From Chryseobacterium echinoideorum (GTDB taxonomy: Bacteria; Bacteroidota; Bacteroidia; Flavobacteriales; Weeksellaceae): a stretch of 64,000 nt of DNA. Each line of letters starts with the position of its first letter. Position 1 is the stretch's first letter. Both the position numbers and the translations under genes were made by a program. The stretch lies in contig NZ_VKNW01000006.1 of the NCBI RefSeq assembly GCF_007474535.1, positions 1 through 64,000 on the forward strand, in the 5' to 3' direction. Of the stretch, positions 52,442 to 61,318 are shown in pieces. The notes beneath the pieces are model-generated. The model worked only from the letters and a program-made list of their open reading frames with translations, was not told where the DNA came from and ran no database searches.

Positions 52442-52508
52442 ATAGTGATTTTTGTTTAAAAATATTGAGGCTTTTTTAAATTATTTCTAAAATGTGAAAA
52501 GGTATTAG

Positions 52509-52516
52509 TAAATTTG
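52509..52516 (+). promoter_or_regulatory. -7 box for the EamA gene
   Basis: TAAATTTG, exact consensus, 25 nt before the ATG at 52542. Confidence 0.6.
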
Positions 52517-52541
52517 CACTTTGGTATTTTAAGACGATCTA

Positions 52542-53420
52542 ATGCAGAAATTAGCACTTTTCAGATTACATTTTATTGTTTTTTTATGGGGATTTACCGC
52601 AATACTAGGGAAGCTGATCACTGCTAATGCTCAGATTCTCGTTTTTTACCGGATGCTTTTTGCTTCAGTATTTCTCTACCTATTTATAAGAATTTATAAA
52701 AAAGAAAGCATTAAAGTTTCAAAAAAACTCTTTTTTCAGTTGGCGGGTGTAGGTTTTTTCATGGCACTGCACTGGTTTTGCTTCTTTTACTCAATAAAAG
52801 TTTCCAATGTTTCAATAGCATTGAGTTGCCTTTCTCTTTCTACGCTTTTTGCCTCTGTTATGGAGCCGTTGGTTTATAAAAGAAAAGTAGATGTTTCTGA
52901 AGTAATTATGGGAATTGTGATTGTTGCCTGTATTTTGCTTATTTTTAAAACAGAATTTCAATATAAAGAAGGAATTTTCTTTGGAATTCTTTGTGCTGTT
53001 TTTGGGACTGTCTTTTCTGTATTCAACGGAAAACTCTTTGGTAAAACAAGCTCAGGAAATATTATTTTTTATGAAATTTTCTCCGGCTGGTTTATTCTGA
53101 TGGTATTTTATCTTGTTACAGGACAAATTGTTCACATGAACGAAATAAACTATAAAGATTTAGCGTTAATAGGCTTACTGGCAAGTTTATTTACAGCTTA
53201 CCCGATGTTTGAATCTGTGAAGCTGATGAAATATATTTCGCCTTTCACGTTAATTTTAACAGTAAATTTGGAACCGGTCTACGGAATTATACTAGCTTTT
53301 TTTATCTTTGGAGAATCAGAAAACATGAGCCCCATATTTTATGTTGCCTCATTAGTAATGATTCTGGCAATTGTAGCGAATGCCATAATTAAAAACAGAA
53401 AACAGAAAAAACTTAATTAA
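52542..53420 (+). CDS. EamA/DMT-family transporter
   Basis: A 292-residue inner-membrane protein with ten predicted helices in two EamA repeats. The first begins FIVFLWGFTAILGKLITANA and includes FYRMLFASVFLYLF. The second begins near GIFFGILCAVFGTVFSVFNG and includes PFTLILTVNLEPVYGIILAFFIFGE, the usual C-terminal repeat mark. Family members export amino acids or other small metabolites, or import sugar nucleotides; the substrate is unknown. The PorV/PorQ-family gene starts 12 nt after its stop, so they may be co-transcribed. Confidence 0.9.
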   Translation: MQKLALFRLHFIVFLWGFTAILGKLITANAQILVFYRMLFASVFLYLFIRIYKKESIKVSKKLFFQLAGVGFFMALHWFCFFYSIKVSNVSIALSCLSLSTLFASVMEPLVYKRKVDVSEVIMGIVIVACILLIFKTEFQYKEGIFFGILCAVFGTVFSVFNGKLFGKTSSGNIIFYEIFSGWFILMVFYLVTGQIVHMNEINYKDLALIGLLASLFTAYPMFESVKLMKYISPFTLILTVNLEPVYGIILAFFIFGESENMSPIFYVASLVMILAIVANAIIKNRKQKKLN

Positions 53421-53432
53421 GCATCAATTTAT

Positions 53433-54515
53433 ATGATGAAAAAATATTTTTTATTACTGACTTTAATGATTGTAGGAACATTTCAGTCTCAGATCATCAG
53501 AAAATATTCCAACGAATTTCTCAATATCGGAGCCGGAGCAAGAGGGATTGGTATGGGAGGAGCTGTAATCACTAATCAGGATGATGTCTACTCTCCGATG
53601 TGGAACCCAGCGGGGTTGATGGGAATTCAGAAAGACTGGCAAGGAGCAGCTATGCACGCAGAATACTTTGAGTCTATTGCAAAGTACGACTATCTTGCCT
53701 ATGCCAAAGTTCTGGAAACCGGAGTTTTTGGAGTTTCAATCGTAAGACTTGGAGTTGATAATATTCTCAATACCACACAATTAATAGATACAGAAGGAAA
53801 CATAGATTACGATAAAATCACAAGATTTTCTCAATCTGATTATGCAGGTATTGTTTCCTACGCTTTCAATCCTGGTGGGAATCCTAATTTGGATGTTGGG
53901 ATCAATGCTAAAATAGTTTATAGAAACGTGGGTAAATTTGCCAGCGGTTATGGTTTCGGATTTGATATCGGAGCTATTTATAAACTAGATAACGGCTGGA
54001 AATTCGGGGGAATGCTTCGCGATGCAACCACTACAGTTAATTTCTGGAATATTAATCAGAATGAATTATCAACGGTTGTCAACGGAGAAGAATTTAACCC
54101 CGCTCCAACGGATAAAATGGAGCTTACCATGCCAAAACTTAATGCGGGTGCAAGTAAATTGTTTGAAATTAACAGCAGTCTTTATGTGTTGCCGGAAGCA
54201 GGAATTAATGTAGACTTTGCTAAAACAGCAGCACTTCTCTCAACAGATTTTGCAAGTATCACGCCTTATGCCGGAGCAGAATTAGGTTATCAGAAAATGA
54301 TTTTTGTACGATTGGGAGTCAACAGATTTCAATCTATTACTGATATTGAGGATCTTAAAAGAAAAGTTTCGTTTCAACCGAGCGCAGGTATAGGAATAAG
54401 ATACAGAGGTCTTACATTGGATTATGCCATCAGTAATTCAGGAATCGGGGGTTCTAATTTTTATTCTAATTTCTTCTCTTTAAAACTTGATATGGGAGAG
54501 TTTAGAAATGATTAA
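53433..54515 (+). CDS. PorV/PorQ-family outer-membrane protein (T9SS-associated family)
   Basis: 360 residues with a signal peptide (MKKYFLLLTLMIVGTFQSQ; ATGs at 53433 and 53436 both possible). The first mature segment is diagnostic: FLNIGAGARGIGMGGAVITN, then YSPMWNPAGLMGIQKDW. The rest is a FadL-like 14-strand barrel pattern ending LDYAISNSGIGGSNFYSNFFSLKL. PorV shuttles T9SS cargo from SprA to the attachment complex; PorQ and other family members have related jobs. Whether this is the main PorV cannot be decided here. It overlaps, in another frame, the extended ORF of the next gene, which starts 16 nt after its stop. Confidence 0.85.
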   Translation: MMKKYFLLLTLMIVGTFQSQIIRKYSNEFLNIGAGARGIGMGGAVITNQDDVYSPMWNPAGLMGIQKDWQGAAMHAEYFESIAKYDYLAYAKVLETGVFGVSIVRLGVDNILNTTQLIDTEGNIDYDKITRFSQSDYAGIVSYAFNPGGNPNLDVGINAKIVYRNVGKFASGYGFGFDIGAIYKLDNGWKFGGMLRDATTTVNFWNINQNELSTVVNGEEFNPAPTDKMELTMPKLNAGASKLFEINSSLYVLPEAGINVDFAKTAALLSTDFASITPYAGAELGYQKMIFVRLGVNRFQSITDIEDLKRKVSFQPSAGIGIRYRGLTLDYAISNSGIGGSNFYSNFFSLKLDMGEFRND

Positions 54516-54531
54516 CTATTTTAATTGTAAC

Positions 54532-55290
54532 ATGAAAAAATTATCTTTGGCAATACTTACAGCAGGTTTTACAATGACATTTGCTCAAAAAGTCTCAGAT
54601 TACAAATATATTGTAGTTCCAAATTCATTTGAAACCTTCAAAAAACAAAACTACGGTCTTAGTAATGTCTTAGCAAAAAGTCTTAAAGCTAAACAATATA
54701 TCGTTCTGTCTGATAATCGGGGCGAATGGTCTTCGGAAGCCAATTCTAATCAGTGTAATGTTCTTAATGCTGATATTGTGAACGATAGTGGTTTTCTGAG
54801 AAATAAGGTTTTAGTGGTATTTAAAGACTGTAATAATAAAGTGATTGCTTCTCAGAAAGGAAGTTCTTCAATCAAAGAGTTTGAGGAAGGTTTTCAAGAT
54901 GCTTTAAAACGGGCTTTGATGTCTGTTCCTGTTGCAAACCCCAAAGAAATTAAAACTGAAAATCTTACGCAGGAGTTACAGACAGAATCAGTAAACGAAG
55001 TTGCCTCTCTAAAAAATGAGACTACAGCCGAGAAAACAATTACATACACCAATGGAAAATTAATTGTTCAAAAAATACAGCTTGAGGATAATCAATTTAT
55101 TTTTGTTGAAAATAACAGCAGTGTGCCATTTGCAACTTTTAAACCAACCACAAGAAAAGATAGTTTTAAGGTGAAATTGCAATCAGGAGAAAATACTTTC
55201 GGCTATCTTGAAAATGGAAATATTATCATCGAAATTCCAAAAGGAAATGATGAGTATTCTAAAGAAATATTTTCATTAATTAAACAATAA
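54532..55290 (+). CDS. Exported protein downstream of the PorV/PorQ-family gene
   Basis: Start at ATG 54532 (MKKLSLAILTAGFTMTFAQ), a good signal peptide, 252 residues; the in-frame ATG at 54487 lies inside the previous gene. The mature N-terminal domain (VSDYKYIVVPNSFETFKKQN, NVLAKSLKAKQYIVLSD, KVLVVFKDCNNKVIASQKGS) resembles a small alpha/beta fold. After a Glu/Thr-rich linker (~residues 150-180) comes a beta-rich C-terminal domain (TYTNGKLIVQKIQ, FGYLENGNIIIEIP). I do not recognise the family. Its place right behind the PorV/PorQ gene suggests a shared outer-membrane or secretion role, which is inference. Confidence 0.7.
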   Translation: MKKLSLAILTAGFTMTFAQKVSDYKYIVVPNSFETFKKQNYGLSNVLAKSLKAKQYIVLSDNRGEWSSEANSNQCNVLNADIVNDSGFLRNKVLVVFKDCNNKVIASQKGSSSIKEFEEGFQDALKRALMSVPVANPKEIKTENLTQELQTESVNEVASLKNETTAEKTITYTNGKLIVQKIQLEDNQFIFVENNSSVPFATFKPTTRKDSFKVKLQSGENTFGYLENGNIIIEIPKGNDEYSKEIFSLIKQ

Positions 55291-55352
55291 AAAACCCTGC
55301 CTAAACCTAAGTTTGACAGGGCTTCCTTAAAATAAACCATAAAAAACTAAAA

Positions 55353-55922
55353 CTACGGTAATAGAACAGTGTCTATTACATGAATAACGCCATTTGATTG
55401 ATTTACATCTGCAATAGTAACTTTAGCTTTGTTGCCTTTTGCATCAGTTACATACAGATCTTTTCCTTTTGTCCAGAAGGTTAGTTGCTCACCTTCTACA
55501 GTTTTCATCATTGCTTTACCATTTCCGGCTTTCACAGCAGCCCAAACCTGCTTAGAATTGTATCTTCCAGGTAAAACATGGTAAGTAAGAATTTTTGTAA
55601 GCATCTCCTTGTTTTCAGGTTTCACAAGATTTTCGACAGTTCCTGCCGGCAATTTGGCAAATGCTGCATCTGTAGGCGCAAAAACTGTAAAAGGACCATC
55701 ACTCTGAAGTGTTTCTACAAGACCAGCTGCTTTTACTGCGGCTACCAGTGTTTTGTGATCTTTAGAATTGACTGCATTTTCTACAATGTTTTTAGAAGGA
55801 TACATGGCTGCACCACCTACCATTACTGTTTTTTCTTTCATTTTCTGTGCAGCTGCATTTCCGCTGAATGCAAATGATAATGCTACCATTCCGAATACTG
55901 CGATTTTTGATCTTGTGTTCAT
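55353..55922 (-). CDS. Fasciclin (FAS1) domain protein
   Basis: 189 residues: signal peptide (residues 1-25, ending NAAAQ), a short spacer with [19 protein letters not shown], then one FAS1 domain with [38 protein letters not shown] and the closing [25 protein letters not shown]1 domains mediate adhesion and ligand binding; single-domain secreted versions are common in Bacteroidetes with no fixed role. It sits alone on the reverse strand with a possible weak shared terminator near 55295-55325. Confidence 0.95.
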   Translation of the reverse strand: MNTRSKIAVFGMVALSFAFSGNAAAQKMKEKTVMVGGAAMYPSKNIVENAVNSKDHKTLVAAVKAAGLVETLQSDGPFTVFAPTDAAFAKLPAGTVENLVKPENKEMLTKILTYHVLPGRYNSKQVWAAVKAGNGKAMMKTVEGEQLTFWTKGKDLYVTDAKGNKAKVTIADVNQSNGVIHVIDTVLLP

Positions 55923-56238
55923 TTCTTGATTTTTAAATTATTATTTGAGTATTGTTTGTTTCTAAACTCATTTACGAGGAGTATTTTTTTTTAGATTTCA
56001 AAAAAAATATTTTAACAGTTATTAACTTTTAAGAAGAAGTTGGTTATTAAAGAGATATTTAATAATAATTTATTAGCTTTATTGGGATGATCAAGAATTT
56101 AAAATCAATCAGCAGAACATTATAGTTTTATAAAAGTTGATTTTGTGCAAAAAGTAAATGGAAAACATTAAAAAATTTACAGGTCTGGATGCAGCATAAT
56201 AAGGAAAATATAAATAATCATATATTTTTTAAACTTTT
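55923..56238. other. Spacer between fasciclin gene and the sigma/anti-sigma operon
   Basis: About 315 nt, AT-rich, no ORF. It holds the upstream regions of the two divergent units. No palindrome or operator stands out apart from the sigma operon promoter at its right edge. Confidence 0.5.
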
Positions 56239-56270
56239 TTGAAATTACATGTTTTATTTTACTAAATTTG
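56239..56270 (+). promoter_or_regulatory. Promoter of the ECF sigma/anti-sigma operon
   Basis: TTG (56239-56241), 21 nt, then TAAATTTG (56263-56270), a good Bacteroidetes promoter. ATG 56273 follows after 2 nt, which supports that codon as the true start. Confidence 0.65.
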
Positions 56271-56272
56271 GA

Positions 56273-56834
56273 ATGAAAATTATTTACAATCAAAACAAAA
56301 TATTCAGAAGAAGAGCTTGTAGTTTTACTGAGAGAGCGAAACGAGACTGGTTTTCATCATTTGTATGATAACTATTCTGGTGCTTTGTATGGTGTAATTC
56401 TACGAATTGTTCAATCTAAAGAATATACCGAGGAAATTATTCAGGATGTTTTTGTTAAAATATGGAATTCAATTCAGCAGTATGATTCCTCAAAAGGAAG
56501 ATTTTATACATGGATGATCAACATAGCCAGAAATACGGCAATAGATTATCTAAAATCGAAAAGTTTTCAAAATCAGCTAAAAAACCAACCTTTACCAGAT
56601 TTCGTATATGAGAATGCGGAACTTACAACAACTAATAATTCAGATTTTATTGGGTTCAATAAGGTGCTTGAAAGTTTGGAGTCCGATAAGCAGGAATTAA
56701 TAAATCTTGCTTATTATCAAGGATACACGCAGAGTGAAATATCAGAAAAACTGAATATGCCTTTAGGTACTGTAAAGACGAAAATGCGAAGTGCATTGAT
56801 GAAATTAAAAGATTTGTTAAAAGATTATCAATAA
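56273..56834 (+). CDS. ECF-type RNA polymerase sigma factor, apparent N-terminal frameshift
   Basis: The body from 56361 has region 2 (GALYGVILRIVQSKEYTEEI, FVKIWNSIQQYDSSKGRF, WMINIARNTAIDYLK) and region 4 (LAYYQGYTQSEISEKLNMPLGTVKTKM). In frame upstream of 56361 the sequence still reads like a sigma N-terminus (KYSEEELVVLLRERNETGF HHL), but that frame has no ATG, GTG or TTG. ATG 56273 just after the promoter would read MKIIYNQNK and join it if the AAAA at 56297-56300 were one A shorter. So the gene is either shifted by one base or misassembled; a TTG start at 56361 would cut into region 2. The anti-sigma gene follows 5 nt after the stop. Confidence 0.85.
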
Positions 56835-56839
56835 ATAAA

Positions 56840-57670
56840 TTGGATATCAAGGAATACATATCATCCGGAATTCTAGAATCTTATATTCTAGGTCTTGCTT
56901 CTCCAGAGGAAGCGAGCATTCTGGAGTGTGTGATGAAGAATAATGCTGAAGTAAAAGCCGCCTTTGAAGAGGCGCAGTTAACCTTCGAGATGCTTGCGAC
57001 TTCGCAGGCAGTTGCACCGCCCCATGATTTGAAAGCAAAAATATGGGATAAAATTCAACACGAAAGCGTTGATGTAAAAGAAGAAAATAATGTTTCTGAA
57101 CAGAAAGATAAAGATGAATCTAAAGTACTGAATCATTCTCTGCAGATTGAGCGTTTTGATCAGCCGAGAAGCAATTTCAAAAACTTTGCTATTGCAGCTT
57201 CTGTTTTATTTTTAATCAGTGTTGGGATTAATCTTTTTTGGCTCAACAGCCAGACTGAAACCAAGAGAGAAATAGCGGATCTTAAATCTGCTGATCAGTC
57301 TAAAAATTTGGCAATGAAGGATATGGAGCAAAAACTCAATATCATCTCCAATCCTGATATGCTTAAAATTGCTTTGGCGGGTGTTGATAAACATCCTGAT
57401 TCTAAAGCTGTAGTTTTTTGGGATAAAAATACCAAAGATGTTTATTTGTCAGCAAATACTTTGCCAAAAGTACCACAGGGAATGCAATACCAGTTGTGGG
57501 CAATTTCTAACGGCAAACCTGTAAGTGCAGGGATGTACAGCGAAGATAAAGATTCTAGAATTTCTCTTGCAAATATTCCTGATGCACAGGCTTTTGCAAT
57601 CACTTTGGAAAAAGAAGGCGGAAGCGATGTGCCTACTATGGAAAATATGTTTGTAATGGGCGGTGTTTAA
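56840..57670 (+). CDS. Anti-sigma factor (RskA-like)
   Basis: 276 residues from TTG 56840 (MDIKEYISSGILESYILGLA). The N-terminal ~90 cytoplasmic residues form the sigma-binding helices (SPEEASILECVMKNNAEVKAAFEE, then PPHDLKAKIWDKIQ). One membrane helix lies at about residues 115-135 (FAIAASVLFLISVGINLFW). A periplasmic RskA-type domain ends the protein (VVFWDKNTKDVYLSANTLP, QYQLWAISNGKPVSAGMY, FAITLEKEGGSDVPT). It should hold the preceding ECF sigma factor at the membrane until a periplasmic cue arrives. Cue and targets are unknown. Confidence 0.88.
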   Translation: MDIKEYISSGILESYILGLASPEEASILECVMKNNAEVKAAFEEAQLTFEMLATSQAVAPPHDLKAKIWDKIQHESVDVKEENNVSEQKDKDESKVLNHSLQIERFDQPRSNFKNFAIAASVLFLISVGINLFWLNSQTETKREIADLKSADQSKNLAMKDMEQKLNIISNPDMLKIALAGVDKHPDSKAVVFWDKNTKDVYLSANTLPKVPQGMQYQLWAISNGKPVSAGMYSEDKDSRISLANIPDAQAFAITLEKEGGSDVPTMENMFVMGGV

Positions 57671-57697
57671 ATTCCATCAGTAAATTTATAAAACATA

Positions 57698-57733
57698 AAA
57701 ATCTTTCATCATAGCGATGAAAGATTTTTTTAT
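57698..57733. terminator. Bidirectional terminator between anti-sigma gene and uvrC
   Basis: A perfect 13-bp stem, AAAATCTTTCATC (57698-57710) with GATGAAAGATTTT (57716-57728), with A and T flanks on both sides. Confidence 0.85.
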
Positions 57734-59523
57734 TCTGCATTGAAAAAATCCCAGACAATCTTAGCTTTATATTTTCCTAAAATTTCTTCCAGAGTTTCAA
57801 GGTTAGCTTCTTTTATTCTTTTTACGGATTTTAATTTTGATAATAGCAGTTCTATAGTTTTACTTCCTACACCAGGGATTTCCTCTAGTTCAGATTTTAT
57901 AGTAGAGTTTTTTCTTCTGGTACGGTGATGTTTTACTCCGAAACGGTGCGCTTCATCTCTCACACGCTGTAAAATTTTCAGAGTTTCAGATTTTTTGTCT
58001 AAATATAAAGGGATAGAATCTTCCGGGAAAAAAATCTCTTCCAGTCTTTTGGCAATTCCTACAATAGTAATTTTTCCATATAAACCAAGAATTTTTAAGC
58101 TCTTTACTGCGGAAGAAAGCTGACCTTTTCCACCGTCAATCAAGATTAATTGCGGCAAGCTTTCCCCTTCATCCAGCATTCTTTTATATCTGCGGTATAT
58201 GACTTCTTCCATGGTGGCGAAATCATTCGGACCTTCTACTGTTTTCGGATGAAAAATTCTGTAATCGGCTTTGCTTGGTTTTCCATCTTTAAAAACCACA
58301 CAAGCCGAAACAGGATTGGTTCCCTGAATATTTGAGTTATCAAATCCTTCAATATGTCTTGGTTCTGCAGGCATTCTCAACAGCTTTTGCATTTCTGCCA
58401 TAATTCTGTTTGAATGTCTTTCAGGATCTACAATTTGTACCTGTTTCAATTTTTCAATACGGTATTCTTTTGCATTTTTTTCAGAAAGCTCTACAATTCT
58501 TTTTTTGTCGCCAACTTTAGGTACAATTAACTTTACATTTGGAATCTCGACACTCAGATGAAATGGCAGAAGAACTTCTTTGGAGTCCGAATCAAATTTC
58601 TGACGAATTTCTATCAGGGCTTCCTCCATGATTTCATCATCTGTTTCTTCCAGCATTTTTTTAATTTCGGTGGTAAAGCTCTGAATGATATTTCCGTTTC
58701 TGATTTTAAAATAATTTACATAAGCAGCTGTTTTATCGCTTGTCATTCCAAAAACATCCACATCATCAATATTAGGATTTACAACCGTATGTTTAGACTG
58801 ATAATCTTCCAGAATATTCAGTCTTTCTTTAATCATCTGTGCATTTTCAAACTGAAGATTAGCTGCATATTTTGTCATTTGATTGATCAGATATTCTTTT
58901 GCTCTCCGGAAATCTCCTTTAATGATGCCACGGATGGCATCTACTTTTTCATCATAATCTTCTTTGCTTTCTAATTCTTCACAAGGTCCCTCGCAGTTTT
59001 TAATATGAAATTCCAGACATACTTTATATTTTCCTTCATCAATTTTAGTGGGTGCTAAATTCAGATTGCAGGTACGAAGCTTATAAATATGTTTGATCGT
59101 ATCTAGCAAAATCTTGGCAGGACGTACTTTAGCGTAAGGTCCGTAATATTCAGATCCGTCTTTTATTTTGTTTCGGGTAAGAAAAACTCTTGGGAACTCT
59201 TCATTTTTAATGCAGATCCACGGATAAGTTTTGTCATCTTTCAGCATTACATTATAAAACGGCTGATGTTCTTTGATGAGATTGTTTTCCAGTAAAAGTG
59301 CATCATATTCACTGTTGACAATAGTAGTTTCCAGACGGTTGATTTTTCCGACCATAATTCTGGTGCGATAGCCCGAAAGTGTTTTGTTGAAGTATGAAAG
59401 TACTCTTTTCTTCAGATTTTTTGCCTTTCCTACGTACAGAAGATTATCATTTTTATCATAATACCGATAAACGCCGGGTTCGGAGGGTAAAGTTTTAAGT
59501 TGTAATTCTAAAGACGGATTCAT
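57730..59523 (-). CDS. uvrC: Excinuclease ABC subunit C
   Basis: 597 residues. GIY-YIG nuclease at the N-terminus (GVYRYYDKNDNLLYVGKAKN, Arg at KKRVLSYF), a Cys-containing segment (CLEFHIKNCEGPCEE), a UVR motif around ENAQMIKERLNILEDYQ, the RNase H-like second nuclease (HIEGFDNSNIQGTNPVSACV, LILIDGGKGQLSSA, DEAHRFGVKHHR), and a helix-hairpin-helix (LEEIPGVGSKTIELLLSKL). With UvrA and UvrB it cuts on both sides of bulky lesions. TAAATTTG ends 4 nt before its ATG. Confidence 0.97.
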   Translation of the reverse strand: MNPSLELQLKTLPSEPGVYRYYDKNDNLLYVGKAKNLKKRVLSYFNKTLSGYRTRIMVGKINRLETTIVNSEYDALLLENNLIKEHQPFYNVMLKDDKTYPWICIKNEEFPRVFLTRNKIKDGSEYYGPYAKVRPAKILLDTIKHIYKLRTCNLNLAPTKIDEGKYKVCLEFHIKNCEGPCEELESKEDYDEKVDAIRGIIKGDFRRAKEYLINQMTKYAANLQFENAQMIKERLNILEDYQSKHTVVNPNIDDVDVFGMTSDKTAAYVNYFKIRNGNIIQSFTTEIKKMLEETDDEIMEEALIEIRQKFDSDSKEVLLPFHLSVEIPNVKLIVPKVGDKKRIVELSEKNAKEYRIEKLKQVQIVDPERHSNRIMAEMQKLLRMPAEPRHIEGFDNSNIQGTNPVSACVVFKDGKPSKADYRIFHPKTVEGPNDFATMEEVIYRRYKRMLDEGESLPQLILIDGGKGQLSSAVKSLKILGLYGKITIVGIAKRLEEIFFPEDSIPLYLDKKSETLKILQRVRDEAHRFGVKHHRTRRKNSTIKSELEEIPGVGSKTIELLLSKLKSVKRIKEANLETLEEILGKYKAKIVWDFFNAE

Positions 59524-59527
59524 GTAG

Positions 59528-59535
59528 CAAATTTA
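59528..59535 (-). promoter_or_regulatory. -7 box directly before uvrC ATG
   Basis: Reverse strand TAAATTTG, then CTAC, then ATG. Same gap (4 nt) as in front of panD. Confidence 0.6.
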
Positions 59536-59552
59536 AACATTATGATGTAGAA

Positions 59553-59580
59553 AAAGCTGAAATAAGTCTTTTCAGCTTTA
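59553..59580. other. Hairpin in the uvrC/hutH divergent spacer
   Basis: A perfect 10-bp stem, AAAGCTGAAA (59553-59562) with TTTCAGCTTT (59570-59579), lying 18-44 nt behind the uvrC -7 box. No gene ends here, so it is not an ordinary terminator. It may be an operator or fold of an upstream RNA; unproven. Confidence 0.4.
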
Positions 59581-59697
59581 TAATATGTGTTAAAATTACA
59601 TTGCCGTTATTTATTTGAGGATATTAAAATATTCAACCTCAACAAATGACTTTTCCGGTATGATTCAAAATGTGTATTTTTAGGCAAATTTTTAGAA

Positions 59698-61185
59698 ATG
59701 ATATACGGTATTGATACTTTCAGTTTTCATGATGTTTTGGAAATATGTAAAGACCCCAATAAAGCTCAGCTAAATGAGGCTGCAAAAGAGCAGATTTTAA
59801 ATTCTCAGAAAAATGTTCAGAAAATTGTAGATTCAGATCGCTGTGTTTATGGTATTAATACAGGTTTCGGACCACTTTGTGATACTAAAATTTCTGCCGA
59901 TGAAACTGCACAGCTGCAATATAATCTGATTATTTCTCATGCAGTTGGTGTGGGAAAACCTATTGGTAAAGAACTTTCTAAAATCATGATGATCGCTAAA
60001 GTCCATGCGTTGTCGAAAGGGTTTTCCGGGGTTTCTCTTCAAGTTATAGAAAGATTGATCTTGATGCTGCAAAAAGATATTATTCCTGTGGTTCCTGAGC
60101 AAGGTTCTGTCGGGGCATCAGGAGATTTAGCACCACTCTCGCATTTGGTTTTGCCTCTTTTGGGACTTGGACAAGTTTGGGAGGGTGACGAAATCTTTGA
60201 AACGCCAGAAATTCTTGAAAAAAATAATCTAAAGCCTTTAGTTTTAGGGCCAAAAGAAGGATTGGGACTGATCAACGGAACTCAATTTATTTTGGCTCAT
60301 GCCATAAAAGGTTTAGAAAAGTTTGAGTATCTTTTAGATCTTGCTGATCTTGCTGCTGCAATGAGTCTGGAAGCTTACAGGGGTTCGGCAAGTCCGTTTA
60401 AAAAAGAACTTCATGAAATAAGACCATTTGAAGGAAGTAAAAAAGTGGCGGCAAGAATGCTTTTCTTCTTAAATAATTCGGATAACCTTAAAGCACATGA
60501 AGATTGTGAAAGAGTTCAGGATCCCTATTCCATGAGATGCGTTCCGCAAGTACACGGCGCAAGCAGAAATGCTTTTGAACACCTAAAAATGATGGCAGAA
60601 ACGGAGCTGAATTCCGTAACAGATAATCCGATTGTATTAAGTGCTGAAGAATCTATTTCCGGAGGAAATTTTCACGGTCAATTAATGGCTTTGCCTTTAG
60701 ACTATGCAACTTTGGCGGTAGCAGAATTAGGAAATATTTCAGACCGAAGAAGTTATTTACTGCTGGAAGGAAAATATGGTTTACCAAGGTTATTAACGGA
60801 AAGCTCTGGACTGAATTCAGGATTTATGATTCCTCAATATACTTCTGCTGCCTTGGTAACAGAAAATAAAACACTTTGTTTTCCGGCTTCTGCAGATTCT
60901 ATTCCAACAAGTTTGGGGCAGGAAGATCATGTGTCAATGGGAAGTATTTCGGGAAGAAAGTTTAATCAGGTTCTTGGTAATTTAGTCAATATTCTTGCCG
61001 TTGAGCTGATGTTTGCAGCGCAAGGTTTAGAGTTTAGAAGACCGGCAAAATGTTCTGATATTATTGAAGAAAACTTCGCCATTCTTCGTTCTAAAGTTGT
61101 AAAACTGGAAGATGACCGATTGATCGGGAAAGATATGTTGGCAATTGCGGAGCTGATCAATGAAAGGAAGTTTATTGTTAATTAA
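59698..61185 (+). CDS. hutH: Histidine ammonia-lyase
   Basis: 495 residues, normal length. The MIO prosthetic group forms from A140-S141-G142 in QGSVGASGDLAPLSH. Further marks are YGINTGFGPLCD at the N-terminus, ELNSVTDNPIV, GGNFHGQLMALPLDYA and the C-terminal REDHVSMG-like QEDHVSMGSISGRK. The enzyme removes ammonia from histidine to give urocanate, the first step of histidine use. Other hut genes are not adjacent in the window. A related MIO enzyme with another amino acid is possible, but the motifs fit HutH. Confidence 0.93.
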   Translation: MIYGIDTFSFHDVLEICKDPNKAQLNEAAKEQILNSQKNVQKIVDSDRCVYGINTGFGPLCDTKISADETAQLQYNLIISHAVGVGKPIGKELSKIMMIAKVHALSKGFSGVSLQVIERLILMLQKDIIPVVPEQGSVGASGDLAPLSHLVLPLLGLGQVWEGDEIFETPEILEKNNLKPLVLGPKEGLGLINGTQFILAHAIKGLEKFEYLLDLADLAAAMSLEAYRGSASPFKKELHEIRPFEGSKKVAARMLFFLNNSDNLKAHEDCERVQDPYSMRCVPQVHGASRNAFEHLKMMAETELNSVTDNPIVLSAEESISGGNFHGQLMALPLDYATLAVAELGNISDRRSYLLLEGKYGLPRLLTESSGLNSGFMIPQYTSAALVTENKTLCFPASADSIPTSLGQEDHVSMGSISGRKFNQVLGNLVNILAVELMFAAQGLEFRRPAKCSDIIEENFAILRSKVVKLEDDRLIGKDMLAIAELINERKFIVN

Positions 61186-61208
61186 TAATAATTTAAGTTA
61201 TAAATATC

Positions 61209-61236
61209 AAGCCCGGGAAATATTCCGGGTTTATTT
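61209..61236 (+). terminator. Terminator after hutH
   Basis: AAGCCCGGGAA pairs with TTCCGGGTTT (stem around CCCGG/CCGGG, 61213-61229) and is followed by ATTTT. Confidence 0.7.
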
Positions 61237-61318
61237 TAAAGTAGATTGGAAGTATCTTTTCTCAAATTGCAAAACGGAAATCTTTCTTTAGTTTAAAATA
61301 ATTATTATATTCGTCATA

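Noticed and set aside
56361..56834. ECF sigma factor starting at TTG 56361
   Set aside because: Family-like sequence continues upstream in frame, and the shorter version would lose the first helix of region 2.
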